A DNA stretch of 64,000 bases from Muribaculum sp. (lineage in GTDB: Bacteria; Bacteroidota; Bacteroidia; Bacteroidales; Muribaculaceae): contig JAMPAV010000001.1 of the NCBI GenBank assembly GCA_023667055.1, forward strand, positions 186,616 through 250,615. The letters are read 5' to 3'. The translations under genes were made by a program, and so were the position numbers. A model generated the notes under the pieces. That model saw only the letters and a list, made by a program, of their open reading frames with translations, did not search any database and was not told the origin of the DNA. This document shows positions 16,197 to 24,605 of this stretch, piece after piece (positions within the stretch are counted from its first letter, which is position 1; every line of letters begins with the position of its first letter).

Positions 16197-18116
16197 ATGA
16201 ATGATGAATTAAACAACCCCTTGTCCGCCACCGGCAGAGACATCGATGAAATCGGAGGTTTTAACCTCGAGATAAAGTCTGACCGCACGCCCGACGACAT
16301 CCGCAACAACCGTCCCGGCGAGCAACTCCGGAAGAAGATCCTTTCCCTTCCGGACTCCCCCGGCGTGTATATGTACCTCGATAAGACCGGCACGGTGATC
16401 TATGTAGGTAAGGCAAAAAATCTCAAGCGGAGGGTCACGTCATATTTCAACCGCATCCACGACATCCGGCGCACAAACCTTCTTGTCCGCAGCATCGTTG
16501 ATATGCGTTTCATCGTGGTGCATACCGAGGAGGATGCCCTCCACCTTGAGAATGCAATGATCAAGGAATATCAGCCGAGATACAACGTGTTGCTTAAGGA
16601 CGACAAATCCTATCCCTGGATTGTGGTGACAAAGGAGGATTTTCCCCGAGTTTTCATGACCCGCGAAAAGGGTCTCAACGCCAAATACTATGGCCCATAC
16701 TCCAAGGAGCAATCGGCAAGGGTCGTACTCCAGCTCATCCGCGACATTTTCCCGCTCCGTAGTTGCCGCCATGCCCTCGACGAGAAGGGAATCGCAAAGG
16801 GCAAATATTCCCTTTGCCTCGACTATCACATCAAGAAATGCGGAGGCCCATGCCGTGGTTTCATCAACAAGGAGCAGTATGGGGAATATGTGGCGAGGGT
16901 CAACACCATACTCCGAGGTGACACCCTCGAACTCGAACAGCATTTGCTCGATGAGATGCAGCGTCTCAGCGAGGATTGGAAATTCGAGCAGGCCCAGGAG
17001 GTGAAGGAGAAATACGAGGCTGTAAAGAGTTATAATGCAAAAAGCGTGATTGCGCGTACCGACACCACCGACCGTGACATCTTCTCATACGTGGCCAATG
17101 AAATCGGCGATATCGCCGTGGTCAATTTCATGCATCTTCATAATGGTGCCGTCACCCAAAGCATCAATCTCGAATATCGCCGGTGCATGGGCGAGAGCCG
17201 CGAGGAATTGCTCTCCATGGCGATTGCGGAGGTGGGGAAAAGATTTGATAGGATTTTTGCCGACATTGTTGTGCCGTTCATCCCGGATGTGGAGTTTGAG
17301 AATGTGAAGTTCACTGTCCCGCAACGAGGCGACCTCAAGAAGGTACTCGATGTGGCCACAAAGAATGCCACGCAATATCTGAAGGACCGCGAGAAACAGG
17401 CGGAGGCCCTCGACCCCGAACGCGGTGTCGAGAAACTGATGGAGACGATGAAAAAGGATTTCAGGCTCAGTGTGCAGCCCCGCCATATCGAATGCTTCGA
17501 CAACTCAAATATCCAGGGCACAAACCCCGTGGCAAGTTGTGTCGTGTTCAAAAACGGCAAACCGTCCAAGAAGGACTATCGGCATTTCATAATAAAGACG
17601 GTGGTGGGCGCCGACGACTTCGCGTCGATGAAGGAGGTGCTCCACCGTCGCTACACGCGCATGATGGCTGAGGGAGAGAAACTGCCCGATATGGTGGTGG
17701 TGGATGGTGGCAAGGGACAGTTGAGTGCTGCCGTGGAGGCTTTCGACGAGATGGGAATCCGGGGTGAGGTGGCTCTTGTGGGTATTGCGAAGCGTCTTGA
17801 GGAAATTTATTTTCCCGGTGATACCCTGCCTCTATATATAGACAAGACGAGCCCGAGTCTTCGCGTGATCCAGGCGCTCCGCGATGAGGCTCACCGCTTC
17901 GGCATCACGCATCACCGCGACCGCCGTTCAAAAGGTCAGACCGCGAGCGAGCTTGATTCCATCAAGGGCATCGGGCCCGCATCGCGCACGGCCCTGATAA
18001 AGCATTTCAAAAGCCTGAAGCGTCTCAAGGAAGCCCCGCTCGATGAGATTGCCAAGATTGTGGGCCCCGCCAAGGCCTCGCTCCTCGCAGCACACTTTGA
18101 TGCCTCGAAAAATTAG
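16197..18116 (+). CDS. uvrC: Excinuclease ABC subunit C
   Basis: A 639-residue nucleotide-excision-repair nuclease that makes both cuts around a UvrAB-bound lesion. The GIY-YIG domain begins 'LPDSPGVYMYLDKTGTVIYVGKAKNLKRRV' at about residue 52, followed by a Cys-rich loop (SCRHALDEKGIAKGKYSLCLDYHIKKCGGPC), the UVR helix pair (EQAQEVKEKYEAVKSY), the RNase H-like domain with 'IECFDNSNIQGTNPVASCVVF' and 'DMVVVDGGKGQLSAA', and C-terminal helix-hairpin-helix motifs (DSIKGIGPASRTALIKHF). About 45 residues precede the usual family start; that stretch begins inside heptamer-like sequence and is probably a lineage-specific extension or a start called too early. Confidence 0.95.
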   Translation: MNDELNNPLSATGRDIDEIGGFNLEIKSDRTPDDIRNNRPGEQLRKKILSLPDSPGVYMYLDKTGTVIYVGKAKNLKRRVTSYFNRIHDIRRTNLLVRSIVDMRFIVVHTEEDALHLENAMIKEYQPRYNVLLKDDKSYPWIVVTKEDFPRVFMTREKGLNAKYYGPYSKEQSARVVLQLIRDIFPLRSCRHALDEKGIAKGKYSLCLDYHIKKCGGPCRGFINKEQYGEYVARVNTILRGDTLELEQHLLDEMQRLSEDWKFEQAQEVKEKYEAVKSYNAKSVIARTDTTDRDIFSYVANEIGDIAVVNFMHLHNGAVTQSINLEYRRCMGESREELLSMAIAEVGKRFDRIFADIVVPFIPDVEFENVKFTVPQRGDLKKVLDVATKNATQYLKDREKQAEALDPERGVEKLMETMKKDFRLSVQPRHIECFDNSNIQGTNPVASCVVFKNGKPSKKDYRHFIIKTVVGADDFASMKEVLHRRYTRMMAEGEKLPDMVVVDGGKGQLSAAVEAFDEMGIRGEVALVGIAKRLEEIYFPGDTLPLYIDKTSPSLRVIQALRDEAHRFGITHHRDRRSKGQTASELDSIKGIGPASRTALIKHFKSLKRLKEAPLDEIAKIVGPAKASLLAAHFDASKN

Positions 18117-18239
18117 GCCGCGGAGCCTGAAAATGGCATAAAAATGCCAATTGTGTGCAAAAAAACGGGAAAATATGCACAATGGAGAAAAAAATGTGCA
18201 ATTTTTGCCGAAAAATTTCTCTATGTGAATTTTTTTGTG

Positions 18240-18247
18240 TAGTTTTG
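18240..18247 (+). promoter_or_regulatory. Promoter -7 box before acpP
   Basis: TAGTTTTG fits the Bacteroidota -7 box TAnnTTTG, 54 bases before the acpP start. The -33 partner is weak (TTTC near 18216). Confidence 0.45.
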
Positions 18248-18301
18248 CAGTCCCGAAAGTAAAACAAACATCAATTTATCTAACTCAAAACTATCAAGAT
18301 T

Positions 18302-18535
18302 ATGTCTGATATCGAAAACAGAGTAAAAGCAATCATCGTCGAAAAACTTACAGTTGACGAAAACGAAGTAACACCCGAAGCAGGCTTCAGCACTGACCTC
18401 GGCGCTGATTCTCTCGACACCGTAGAGCTCATCATGGAGTTCGAAAAACAGTTCGGCATCACCATCCCCGACGAGGACGCCGAGAAGATCACTACTGTAG
18501 GCGACGCCATCAAGTACATCGAAGAACACGTATAA
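18302..18535 (+). CDS. acpP: Acyl carrier protein
   Basis: A 77-residue acidic carrier protein of fatty-acid synthesis. The phosphopantetheine attachment site is the Ser in [17 protein letters not shown], and the whole sequence fits type II ACP without gaps. The gene lies directly before fabF with a strong hairpin in the 93-bp gap, a conserved acpP-fabF pairing. The ACP is needed in much larger amounts than FabF, which makes the hairpin a likely means of setting the ratio. Confidence 0.97.
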   Translation: MSDIENRVKAIIVEKLTVDENEVTPEAGFSTDLGADSLDTVELIMEFEKQFGITIPDEDAEKITTVGDAIKYIEEHV

Positions 18536-18550
18536 TTTCGACATACGAAA

Positions 18551-18611
18551 ATTATCCTCAAGATCAATGGTTTCCAACTCACCGGAGTGGGAAACCACAT
18601 CTTGAGATAAT
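18551..18611 (+). terminator. Long hairpin between acpP and fabF
   Basis: Nested stem: ATTATC/GATAAT, CTCAAGAT/ATCTTGAG, GGTTTCC/GGAAACC and ACTC/GAGT around ACCG, with small bulges. It is followed by CTCATTAAG, not a T-run, so it looks like a partial terminator or a processing/stability element. Confidence 0.75.
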
Positions 18612-18628
18612 CTCATTAAGCATCAATC

Positions 18629-19891
18629 ATGGAATTAAAAAGAGTTGTAATCACGGGCCTCGGAGCCCTCACTCCCATCGGCAACGACGTTGAGACCGCT
18701 TGGGAAAACGCCAAGAAGGGTGTCAGCGGAGCCGGCCCCATCACACATTTTGACGCATCCCTCTTCAAAACTCAGTTTGCCTGTGAAGTGAAGGACTTTG
18801 ACCCTTCCGCTCACTTCGACCGCAAGAAAGCCCGTCAGTTGGATCTGTATGCCATGTATGCTCTCACTGCCGCAAACGAGGCTATCGCAGATTCCGGTCT
18901 GGAAAACGAAGGAGTCGATAAAAACCGTGTGGGTGTAATATTCGCTGCCGGTATCGGTGGCCTTCACACTTTCGAAGAGGAAGCCGGCTACTATGCGATG
19001 AACAAGGACAACGGTCCGAAATACAATCCTTTCTTTATTCCTAAAATGATAGCGGACATCGCAGCCGGGCAGATTTCCATCGACCATGGCTTCAGAGGTC
19101 CTAACTTCGCTACAGTGTCGGCTTGCGCTTCTTCCAACAATGCACTTATCGACGCTTTCAACTACATCCGTCTCGGCATGGCCGATGCCATCGTGGCAGG
19201 TGGTGCTGAAGCAGCTGTCTATCCCGCTGGTGTAGGTGGCTTCAATTCGATGAAAGCCCTTTCCACCCGCAACGACGAACCGGCTAAGGCTTCCCGCCCC
19301 ATGAGCGGCAGCCGTGATGGTTTCGTAATCGGCGAAGGTGCCGCTGCTCTCGTCCTTGAGGAACTCGAGCACGCCAAGGCACGTGGCGCCAAAATTTATG
19401 CAGAAGTGGCCGGCGGCGGTCTGAGCGCCGATGCCTACCACATCACTGCCACTCATCCCGAAGGACTCGGAGCGACCCTCGTGATGGAAAATGCACTTAA
19501 GGATGCCGGCATGAAACCGGAAGACATTGATTACATCAACCTTCATGGCACTTCCACCCCCGTGGGCGACCTCAGCGAGGCCAAGGCCATAAAGAAGGTA
19601 TTTGGCGACCACGCCTACAAACTCAACCTAAGCTCCACCAAGTCTATGACAGGTCATCTCCTCGGTGCCGCAGGTGCACTTGAGGCTATCTTCACAGTGA
19701 AGGCTGTCACTGACAATATCGTTCCTCCTACCATCAACCATGAGGATGGTGACAACGATCCCGAAATTGACTATGACATGAACTGGACCTTCAACAAGGC
19801 TCAGGAGCGTGAAATAAACGCCGCCCTTTCCAACACATTTGGTTTCGGAGGCCACAACGCTGCGCTCATCATCAAGAAATACAAGGAATAA
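18629..19891 (+). CDS. fabF: 3-oxoacyl-ACP synthase II (KAS II)
   Basis: A 420-residue condensing enzyme of fatty-acid elongation. The Cys-His-His active site is visible: nucleophile in TVSACASSNNALIDA, HGTSTPVGD and KSMTGHLLGAAG, with the glycine-rich end NTFGFGGHNAALI. Full length. It is the second gene behind acpP and is followed by a stem-loop terminator. A large open frame on the opposite strand is only a codon-bias shadow. Confidence 0.97.
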   Translation: MELKRVVITGLGALTPIGNDVETAWENAKKGVSGAGPITHFDASLFKTQFACEVKDFDPSAHFDRKKARQLDLYAMYALTAANEAIADSGLENEGVDKNRVGVIFAAGIGGLHTFEEEAGYYAMNKDNGPKYNPFFIPKMIADIAAGQISIDHGFRGPNFATVSACASSNNALIDAFNYIRLGMADAIVAGGAEAAVYPAGVGGFNSMKALSTRNDEPAKASRPMSGSRDGFVIGEGAAALVLEELEHAKARGAKIYAEVAGGGLSADAYHITATHPEGLGATLVMENALKDAGMKPEDIDYINLHGTSTPVGDLSEAKAIKKVFGDHAYKLNLSSTKSMTGHLLGAAGALEAIFTVKAVTDNIVPPTINHEDGDNDPEIDYDMNWTFNKAQEREINAALSNTFGFGGHNAALIIKKYKE

Positions 19892-19911
19892 CTACTTCTT
19901 GCGATTACTCA

Positions 19912-19953
19912 CAGGCCATTCGCGTAAGTTCTGCGTGGATGGCCTTATATTTT
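19912..19953 (+). terminator. Terminator of the acpP-fabF unit
   Basis: AGGCCAT...ATGGCCT stem with CGCG/CGTG continuing inward, followed by TATATTTTTT. Confidence 0.75.
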
Positions 19954-19975
19954 TTCATAGTTATCTAAAATTATT

Positions 19976-21628
19976 ATGCTCAGACTCAAATCAGATACAT
20001 TGACAAAAATTTTAATATATTCTTTAATTATCGTTTTTGCTTCTTGTAGTTTTCACACCAATAAACAACTAGAAGTAATAGAACAGATAATAGAGGAAAA
20101 TCCTGATTCAGCTTTGCATTTGATCGAAGTGTATGAGATTAAGAATGATTTATCGCATGAGGAAGTTGCGCTTTATAACTTGTTGCTTTCTTATGCAAAA
20201 TATAAAAAATTTATAGAACTAACGAATGATAGTTTACTGAAAGAAACGACAGATTATTTCATAAAGAATGGTACGCCTGACAGAGTCGCAATGTCTTCTT
20301 TCATTTTGGGAATGACACAATTGGATGAAAAAAAATATGGTGATGCCGTTGTGTCTTTCAAAAGAGGACTTGATACTGCATCCAAACATGTTTTACCCTT
20401 TTGGGAAGGTCAATGTGCAAGGGGGTTGTTCTTGCTATATGGCATATTACATGATAGTTCTGCACAATTGATATTTGCCGAGAGGGAACATAAGGCTTTT
20501 TCAAAAGCAAATCATAAAGACTGGATTAATTGGAGCATACTTGACATTGGAGCGGCTCTTTCTAATAATGGTCAATATGAAAAATCTGTTGAAACAACTG
20601 ATAGATTGATTGAGAATCTGAATAGCGAAACCGATTCACTATTACTGGGAGAAGCCTATGCACAACTGGCAGTTGCCCAATATTCACTTGGATTGTCAGA
20701 CAAGGCAGTAACTAATTATATAAAATCATACAAATTCAAAGGTGATTTGGATTATAATGATAAGGCTCTTTTGTCAATGGTAGTTGCGGAAGTTGATTCA
20801 TCGCGTATTAGTAAAGATTTATTTTCAGTTGCAGAAGACATCTTTAATTGTTCAGGAAAGAACTTATCCTTTAGTGTATTGGCTGAGAGCGGAGATTTTG
20901 AGGGTGCTTATTGGGATTTGGTAAGATATAAAAACGAGCAGGATAGTGTGCTTTCTGATATAATATATAATAATGTTTCTGAGTCCTTAGATAACTATGA
21001 GAAGGCTACTGAATTAATCAATCAAAAGCAACGTGTTAATGAACGTCTTTTATGGATTGTGTCACTTTTATCATTAGTTTTAATGATGGGTGTCATCATC
21101 TTGATATTTAGAATTAAACTTAGTCGAAGAGAAATGATATTACAGAATTCGTTAGACAATTTGGAGAGTTTGAAAAACGATTTTGCCGATTTGCTGAATA
21201 AGAATAAATTTCTGTCAGATTCATTGATTCAATCGATTTTAGATAAATATGTACAAATAAACTCGTTATGTGACGAGTATTATGAGAAGCAATACTCTCT
21301 TGATAAGAAAAACGAACTTGAGTCTATGATAAAAAAGATAAAAAAGATGTTTTATAAAAAAGATTATATTTCGCAAATCGAAAAAGATGTAGATAGTTAT
21401 ACTAAAGGTTTATTTTCCTCTTTCAAAAGAGATTTTCCTGATTTGAAGAGTGACGATATAAAACTATATATGTTTTTGGTATTAAACTTTAGTTCCCGGA
21501 CAATTTCGGTTATAATGGATCTTGAAATCTCTGTAATTTACAATAGAAAATCACGACTTAAGAAAAAGATTCAAGCTCATACGACACCTATTCGTGATGA
21601 ATATCTTAGGTATATAGGTGGTTTTTAA
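19976..21628 (+). CDS. Membrane-anchored TPR protein with C-terminal HTH-like segment
   Basis: A 550-residue protein. The N-terminus is a lipoprotein-like signal (IIVFASCS, Cys24). Residues 30-330 form TPR-type helical repeats (ENPDSALHLIEVY, KKYGDAVVSFKRGLD, GQYEKSVETTDRLIE, LGLSDKAVTNYIKSY). A transmembrane helix (RLLWIVSLLSLVLMMGVIIL) sits near 355-375, followed by a coiled-coil stretch and a C-terminal block 'DDIKLYMFLVLNFSSRTISV...IYNRKSRLKKKI' that looks like a LuxR-type HTH. Such Bacteroidota proteins are thought to sense something outside and act on transcription inside; this is inferred. A close paralogue (same plan, shared phrases WEGQCARGLFLLY, SFKRDF/SFKREV, SRTISV/SRTIAV, VIYNRKSRLK) is at 55579-57270. 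AT-rich compared with the flanking core genes. Confidence 0.8.
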   Translation: MLRLKSDTLTKILIYSLIIVFASCSFHTNKQLEVIEQIIEENPDSALHLIEVYEIKNDLSHEEVALYNLLLSYAKYKKFIELTNDSLLKETTDYFIKNGTPDRVAMSSFILGMTQLDEKKYGDAVVSFKRGLDTASKHVLPFWEGQCARGLFLLYGILHDSSAQLIFAEREHKAFSKANHKDWINWSILDIGAALSNNGQYEKSVETTDRLIENLNSETDSLLLGEAYAQLAVAQYSLGLSDKAVTNYIKSYKFKGDLDYNDKALLSMVVAEVDSSRISKDLFSVAEDIFNCSGKNLSFSVLAESGDFEGAYWDLVRYKNEQDSVLSDIIYNNVSESLDNYEKATELINQKQRVNERLLWIVSLLSLVLMMGVIILIFRIKLSRREMILQNSLDNLESLKNDFADLLNKNKFLSDSLIQSILDKYVQINSLCDEYYEKQYSLDKKNELESMIKKIKKMFYKKDYISQIEKDVDSYTKGLFSSFKRDFPDLKSDDIKLYMFLVLNFSSRTISVIMDLEISVIYNRKSRLKKKIQAHTTPIRDEYLRYIGGF

Positions 21629-21779
21629 AATTAAAAACGCAGGAATTTTTCTCATAGTCGGGATTGATATAATACCTAATAGGTTATTGATATATAAATA
21701 AGATTTCTGATATTGCTAAATTGTTGTAAAATAATATTATTGCTAAATTTGAAGATAGAAATATTAATGCTTATGATAG

Positions 21780-21809
21780 TTGTTTTGTAATATAAAATTT
21801 GTAAATTTG
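21780..21809 (+). promoter_or_regulatory. Promoter before the DUF3244 gene
   Basis: TTG at 21780-21782 and TAAATTTG at 21802-21809 with spacing 19, close to the Bacteroidota consensus; 22 bases before the start codon. Confidence 0.5.
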
Positions 21810-21831
21810 TAGTCATCAACCAAAATTAAAT

Positions 21832-22215
21832 ATGACTACAAAAAAAATTCTCACTGTTGTGGCGTTATGTTTCGCCTCAATTTTCGGTTTTGCCGATACA
21901 TCTACTCCTACTACTTCTGATAAAAGTGGAAGTTGCATTTTAAGGCTTGAAAGAAAGGGATCCAAGGTTAAAAGATCTCCTTCAAATATGTTCATAGAAT
22001 TGACCTATGAACATAATGCACTGACGATTCAGTCTAACTCTTGTCAGGGAGAGATCACAGTCCTGTTAACCAAATGTGAATCTTCTGAGGAAGAAATGTT
22101 TCTTGAGGCATTCATAGGAGGGAGTGTAAAAGTTAATCTGGATTCTGGACTATATAATGTGACGTCAGAAGTTTCAGATGACTTTGTATTTACTGGAGAG
22201 ATTTTGATATTTTAG
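21832..22215 (+). CDS. Small secreted DUF3244-like protein
   Basis: A 127-residue protein with a signal peptide (MTTKKILTVVALCFASIFGF). The mature part is predicted to be a single beta-sandwich: 'RLERKGSKVKRSPSNMFIELTYEHNALTIQSNSCQGEITVLL...VKVNLDSGLYNVTSEVSDDFVFTGEILIF'. The phrase 'LDSGLYNVTSE...FTGEILI' matches a small Bacteroidales family annotated DUF3244. A homologue sits at 54957-55357 in the same position beside the other TPR regulator. Small beta-sandwich proteins next to secreted peptidases in Bacteroides include staphostatin-like inhibitors; whether this one inhibits a peptidase is speculation. Confidence 0.72.
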   Translation: MTTKKILTVVALCFASIFGFADTSTPTTSDKSGSCILRLERKGSKVKRSPSNMFIELTYEHNALTIQSNSCQGEITVLLTKCESSEEEMFLEAFIGGSVKVNLDSGLYNVTSEVSDDFVFTGEILIF

Positions 22216-22248
22216 TTCTCATAATATCATTGCTAATTTATCGAGAAT

Positions 22249-23949
22249 ATGAAATATTTTGTTATGTGGATAATGGCACTATCAATCATAGTTTTGCCAT
22301 CTTTTGCCCAATATACACACTCTCTTCAAAAAACAACCATTAGGTATATTGATGAAGTTACAAGTAATGATACCAACTTTATCAATCAGAAGATTCCGGC
22401 TAAGACCCAACGGGTATCTTGTGACAAAGGTAATATCATATTGATATATGATGAAAACATTCCTGATTCAATAAAAACTGCATTTGAGATTGCGAGACAA
22501 CTCTGGGAAAATAAAATTAATAATAAACAGCCAATATTTATTCAGATGGTGTTCAGATCAATGGAAAAGGAAGTTGCCATTGCTTCTGATGTAATTTATT
22601 GGGAAAGCCCCGTTGGTTGTCCGAGTGCATTAAGGTCTCAGTTGACCAATAAACCAAGTGGCTCAATGGAATCTCCCGATGGTTTTGTCTATTTCAATTC
22701 AAAATTAAACTGGAATTGTAGTTTTACAGATATATCATCAGAAAATTACAATCTAACCACTATGGCCTTACGCGGAATTGCAAGATGTCTTGGTTTTGGT
22801 TCAAGTATATGCAGGAAAGGGATTGGAACTTTTAAATATTACTTCGGATGGCCTACTTATTTTGATAAAGGTTTATTCTCGCATGATTCAAGACTATCAG
22901 ATTTGCAAGAAGGAAGTATGTCAATGACTTCATTTGTTACATCTGATGACGTTTACTTTAAAACGTCATCCTCATCATACGATATTTATGCTCCTAAAAT
23001 TTATCAGGAAGAACATTCGTTGTGCTATCTTAAACAGGATGGGTCTTTAATGTCCCAAAATTTGGGAATTGGAAATTCATGGCTAAGTATAGATAATTCC
23101 ACATTAGACATTCTTAACACTATAGGATGGAATATGCCAATGAATGGACTTGAAATAAAATGTGATGATATTTCAGATGATGGAATAGGTTCATCGTTTT
23201 CTGAGCATACGTTTTTTTTGGCAAAAAATAATGAGAGTATAGAAGATTACAATTGGAGTTTTCTTCTTAAAAATAAAAGTGGAAACTTCGAACATGTAAT
23301 AGATGGGAAGGAAGCAATATTCAAGATAGGAAAAATAGAAAATTCATCAGACTATTTTATTAATATTAATGGTGATTTAGAGGGAAAGATTGAATGTATA
23401 TATTCGGTTAATGGGGAGAAGTGTGAGGCAAATCCGTTCTATGTCTCCTTGGAATTAAAGCCTATAATAATATCGGTGGATAATATTTCTAAAATTCAAG
23501 AAAATTTAGATTTTACATTGAGTCTGAATGTTAATTATTTAGGTGCTGATTTTGTTACGGTTGAGGTGGAAGAAGAATATAATACCACACTTAGATCCTA
23601 TAGGTTTGATGAGCCGTTCATTGCTCACGTCTCAACTGGGAAAATTTCATCAATGGATTATAGCTGGGTGACGATTATTGTTACGAATAGATATGGTAGC
23701 ACTTATAAAACTTTAGAATACGAGCCTGCAAATCCATATTATCGATCTAAGAAATCAGAAGAAGTAAGCGGTTTACCCAAATTGAATTCCAAAGATCATA
23801 GAATTCAATTATTGAGATTGGATGGCACTGTGGCTTACGATGGAATAGAGTCTTTAATTGATTATGGAGTATTACATGGAATTTTTGTAAAAAAAGAATA
23901 TTTGGATGATAACAACGAGATATTAACCAATAAAGTAATTTTGCCATGA
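22249..23949 (+). CDS. Secreted metzincin-like protein lacking the zinc site
   Basis: A 566-residue exported protein (signal MKYFVMWIMALSIIVLPSFA). Its layout resembles a Bacteroidota family of secreted zinc peptidases: N-terminal strand domain, the helix with the zinc motif followed by 'LGFGSS', then 'YDIYAPKIYQEEHSLCYL...SQNL' and the terminal 'LDILNTIGW'. In the place of HExxHxxGFGSS it reads RGIARCLGFGSS (175-186), so His175, Glu176 and His179 are replaced by Arg, Gly and Arg. Behind that are Ig-like repeats (IKCDDISDDG..., KPIIISVDNIS...) and a C-terminal tail (RIQLLRLDGTVAYDG) reminiscent of a T9SS sorting domain. Probably a binding protein or pseudoenzyme. It ends in an ATGA overlap with the next gene. 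Confidence 0.65.
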   Translation: MKYFVMWIMALSIIVLPSFAQYTHSLQKTTIRYIDEVTSNDTNFINQKIPAKTQRVSCDKGNIILIYDENIPDSIKTAFEIARQLWENKINNKQPIFIQMVFRSMEKEVAIASDVIYWESPVGCPSALRSQLTNKPSGSMESPDGFVYFNSKLNWNCSFTDISSENYNLTTMALRGIARCLGFGSSICRKGIGTFKYYFGWPTYFDKGLFSHDSRLSDLQEGSMSMTSFVTSDDVYFKTSSSSYDIYAPKIYQEEHSLCYLKQDGSLMSQNLGIGNSWLSIDNSTLDILNTIGWNMPMNGLEIKCDDISDDGIGSSFSEHTFFLAKNNESIEDYNWSFLLKNKSGNFEHVIDGKEAIFKIGKIENSSDYFININGDLEGKIECIYSVNGEKCEANPFYVSLELKPIIISVDNISKIQENLDFTLSLNVNYLGADFVTVEVEEEYNTTLRSYRFDEPFIAHVSTGKISSMDYSWVTIIVTNRYGSTYKTLEYEPANPYYRSKKSEEVSGLPKLNSKDHRIQLLRLDGTVAYDGIESLIDYGVLHGIFVKKEYLDDNNEILTNKVILP

Positions 23950-24605
23950 AAAATAAAATATCTGTTATTTTGACTGCTTTCATCTTGCTTTCAAATATGA
24001 GTCTAAATGCAGAGGATATTCAAAAATTCATTGTTGTTGAGGATATCAAATATGATTATGATGTTGATGAAGATTCTGGATTCATAGACTGTATTGGTAC
24101 GCTTAGCATGACTGTGAACGTTCCCTCAGAATACGCCTATGTCAGATTTGATAGATCAGGCCAACACTTGAATGATTCCAGTGAGTTTGGTGCAAGTGCT
24201 GCCTCCATGTATGAGGATGCCGGAACCTCATTCAAGATTATAAAAGAAAACATTTCATGGGGGACATATTTTAAGGCAAGTGTTGTGTTCCCCGATGGAG
24301 ATCGGTTGTTCACTCCAATATATTGTGTAGACGACTATATAGAAGATGAAGATTTAGCTATTTTTAGGTCTCAAAATGATATTGACGAAGTTTTTGTTAT
24401 GCCGGTTATTATAAAGGCCATAAACAAGACAATCATAATAGAATCTAACGAAAAAACTTTTTTCAATGTAACTGGAATTGATGGAAAGACAATTTATTCC
24501 GGTTATGTTTTTGGCATAATTGAAATCCCTGTCAGTTCGCCAATATCAATAGTTAATTATCAGTTGAATAACAAAATTATAACAAAAAAATTGATATGCA
24601 AATGA
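23946..24605 (+). CDS. Secreted protein of unknown function, T9SS-like tail
   Basis: A 219-residue protein with signal peptide (ISVILTAFILLSNMSLNAED). The middle is acidic with a beta-rich pattern; the last 60 residues 'FFNVTGIDGKTIYSGYVFGIIEIPVSS...' have the look of the strand-rich C-terminal sorting domain of type IX secretion cargo. It starts within the stop codon of the preceding gene (ATGA) and the next gene begins the same way at its end, so the three secreted proteins are translationally coupled. No known domain recognised. Confidence 0.6.
   Translation: MKNKISVILTAFILLSNMSLNAEDIQKFIVVEDIKYDYDVDEDSGFIDCIGTLSMTVNVPSEYAYVRFDRSGQHLNDSSEFGASAASMYEDAGTSFKIIKENISWGTYFKASVVFPDGDRLFTPIYCVDDYIEDEDLAIFRSQNDIDEVFVMPVIIKAINKTIIIESNEKTFFNVTGIDGKTIYSGYVFGIIEIPVSSPISIVNYQLNNKIITKKLICK

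Noticed and set aside
18635..19612. Open frame of 325 codons on the minus strand across fabF
   Set aside because: Exactly antisense to a clear fabF; produced by codon bias of the coding strand, no domain pattern, no start context.
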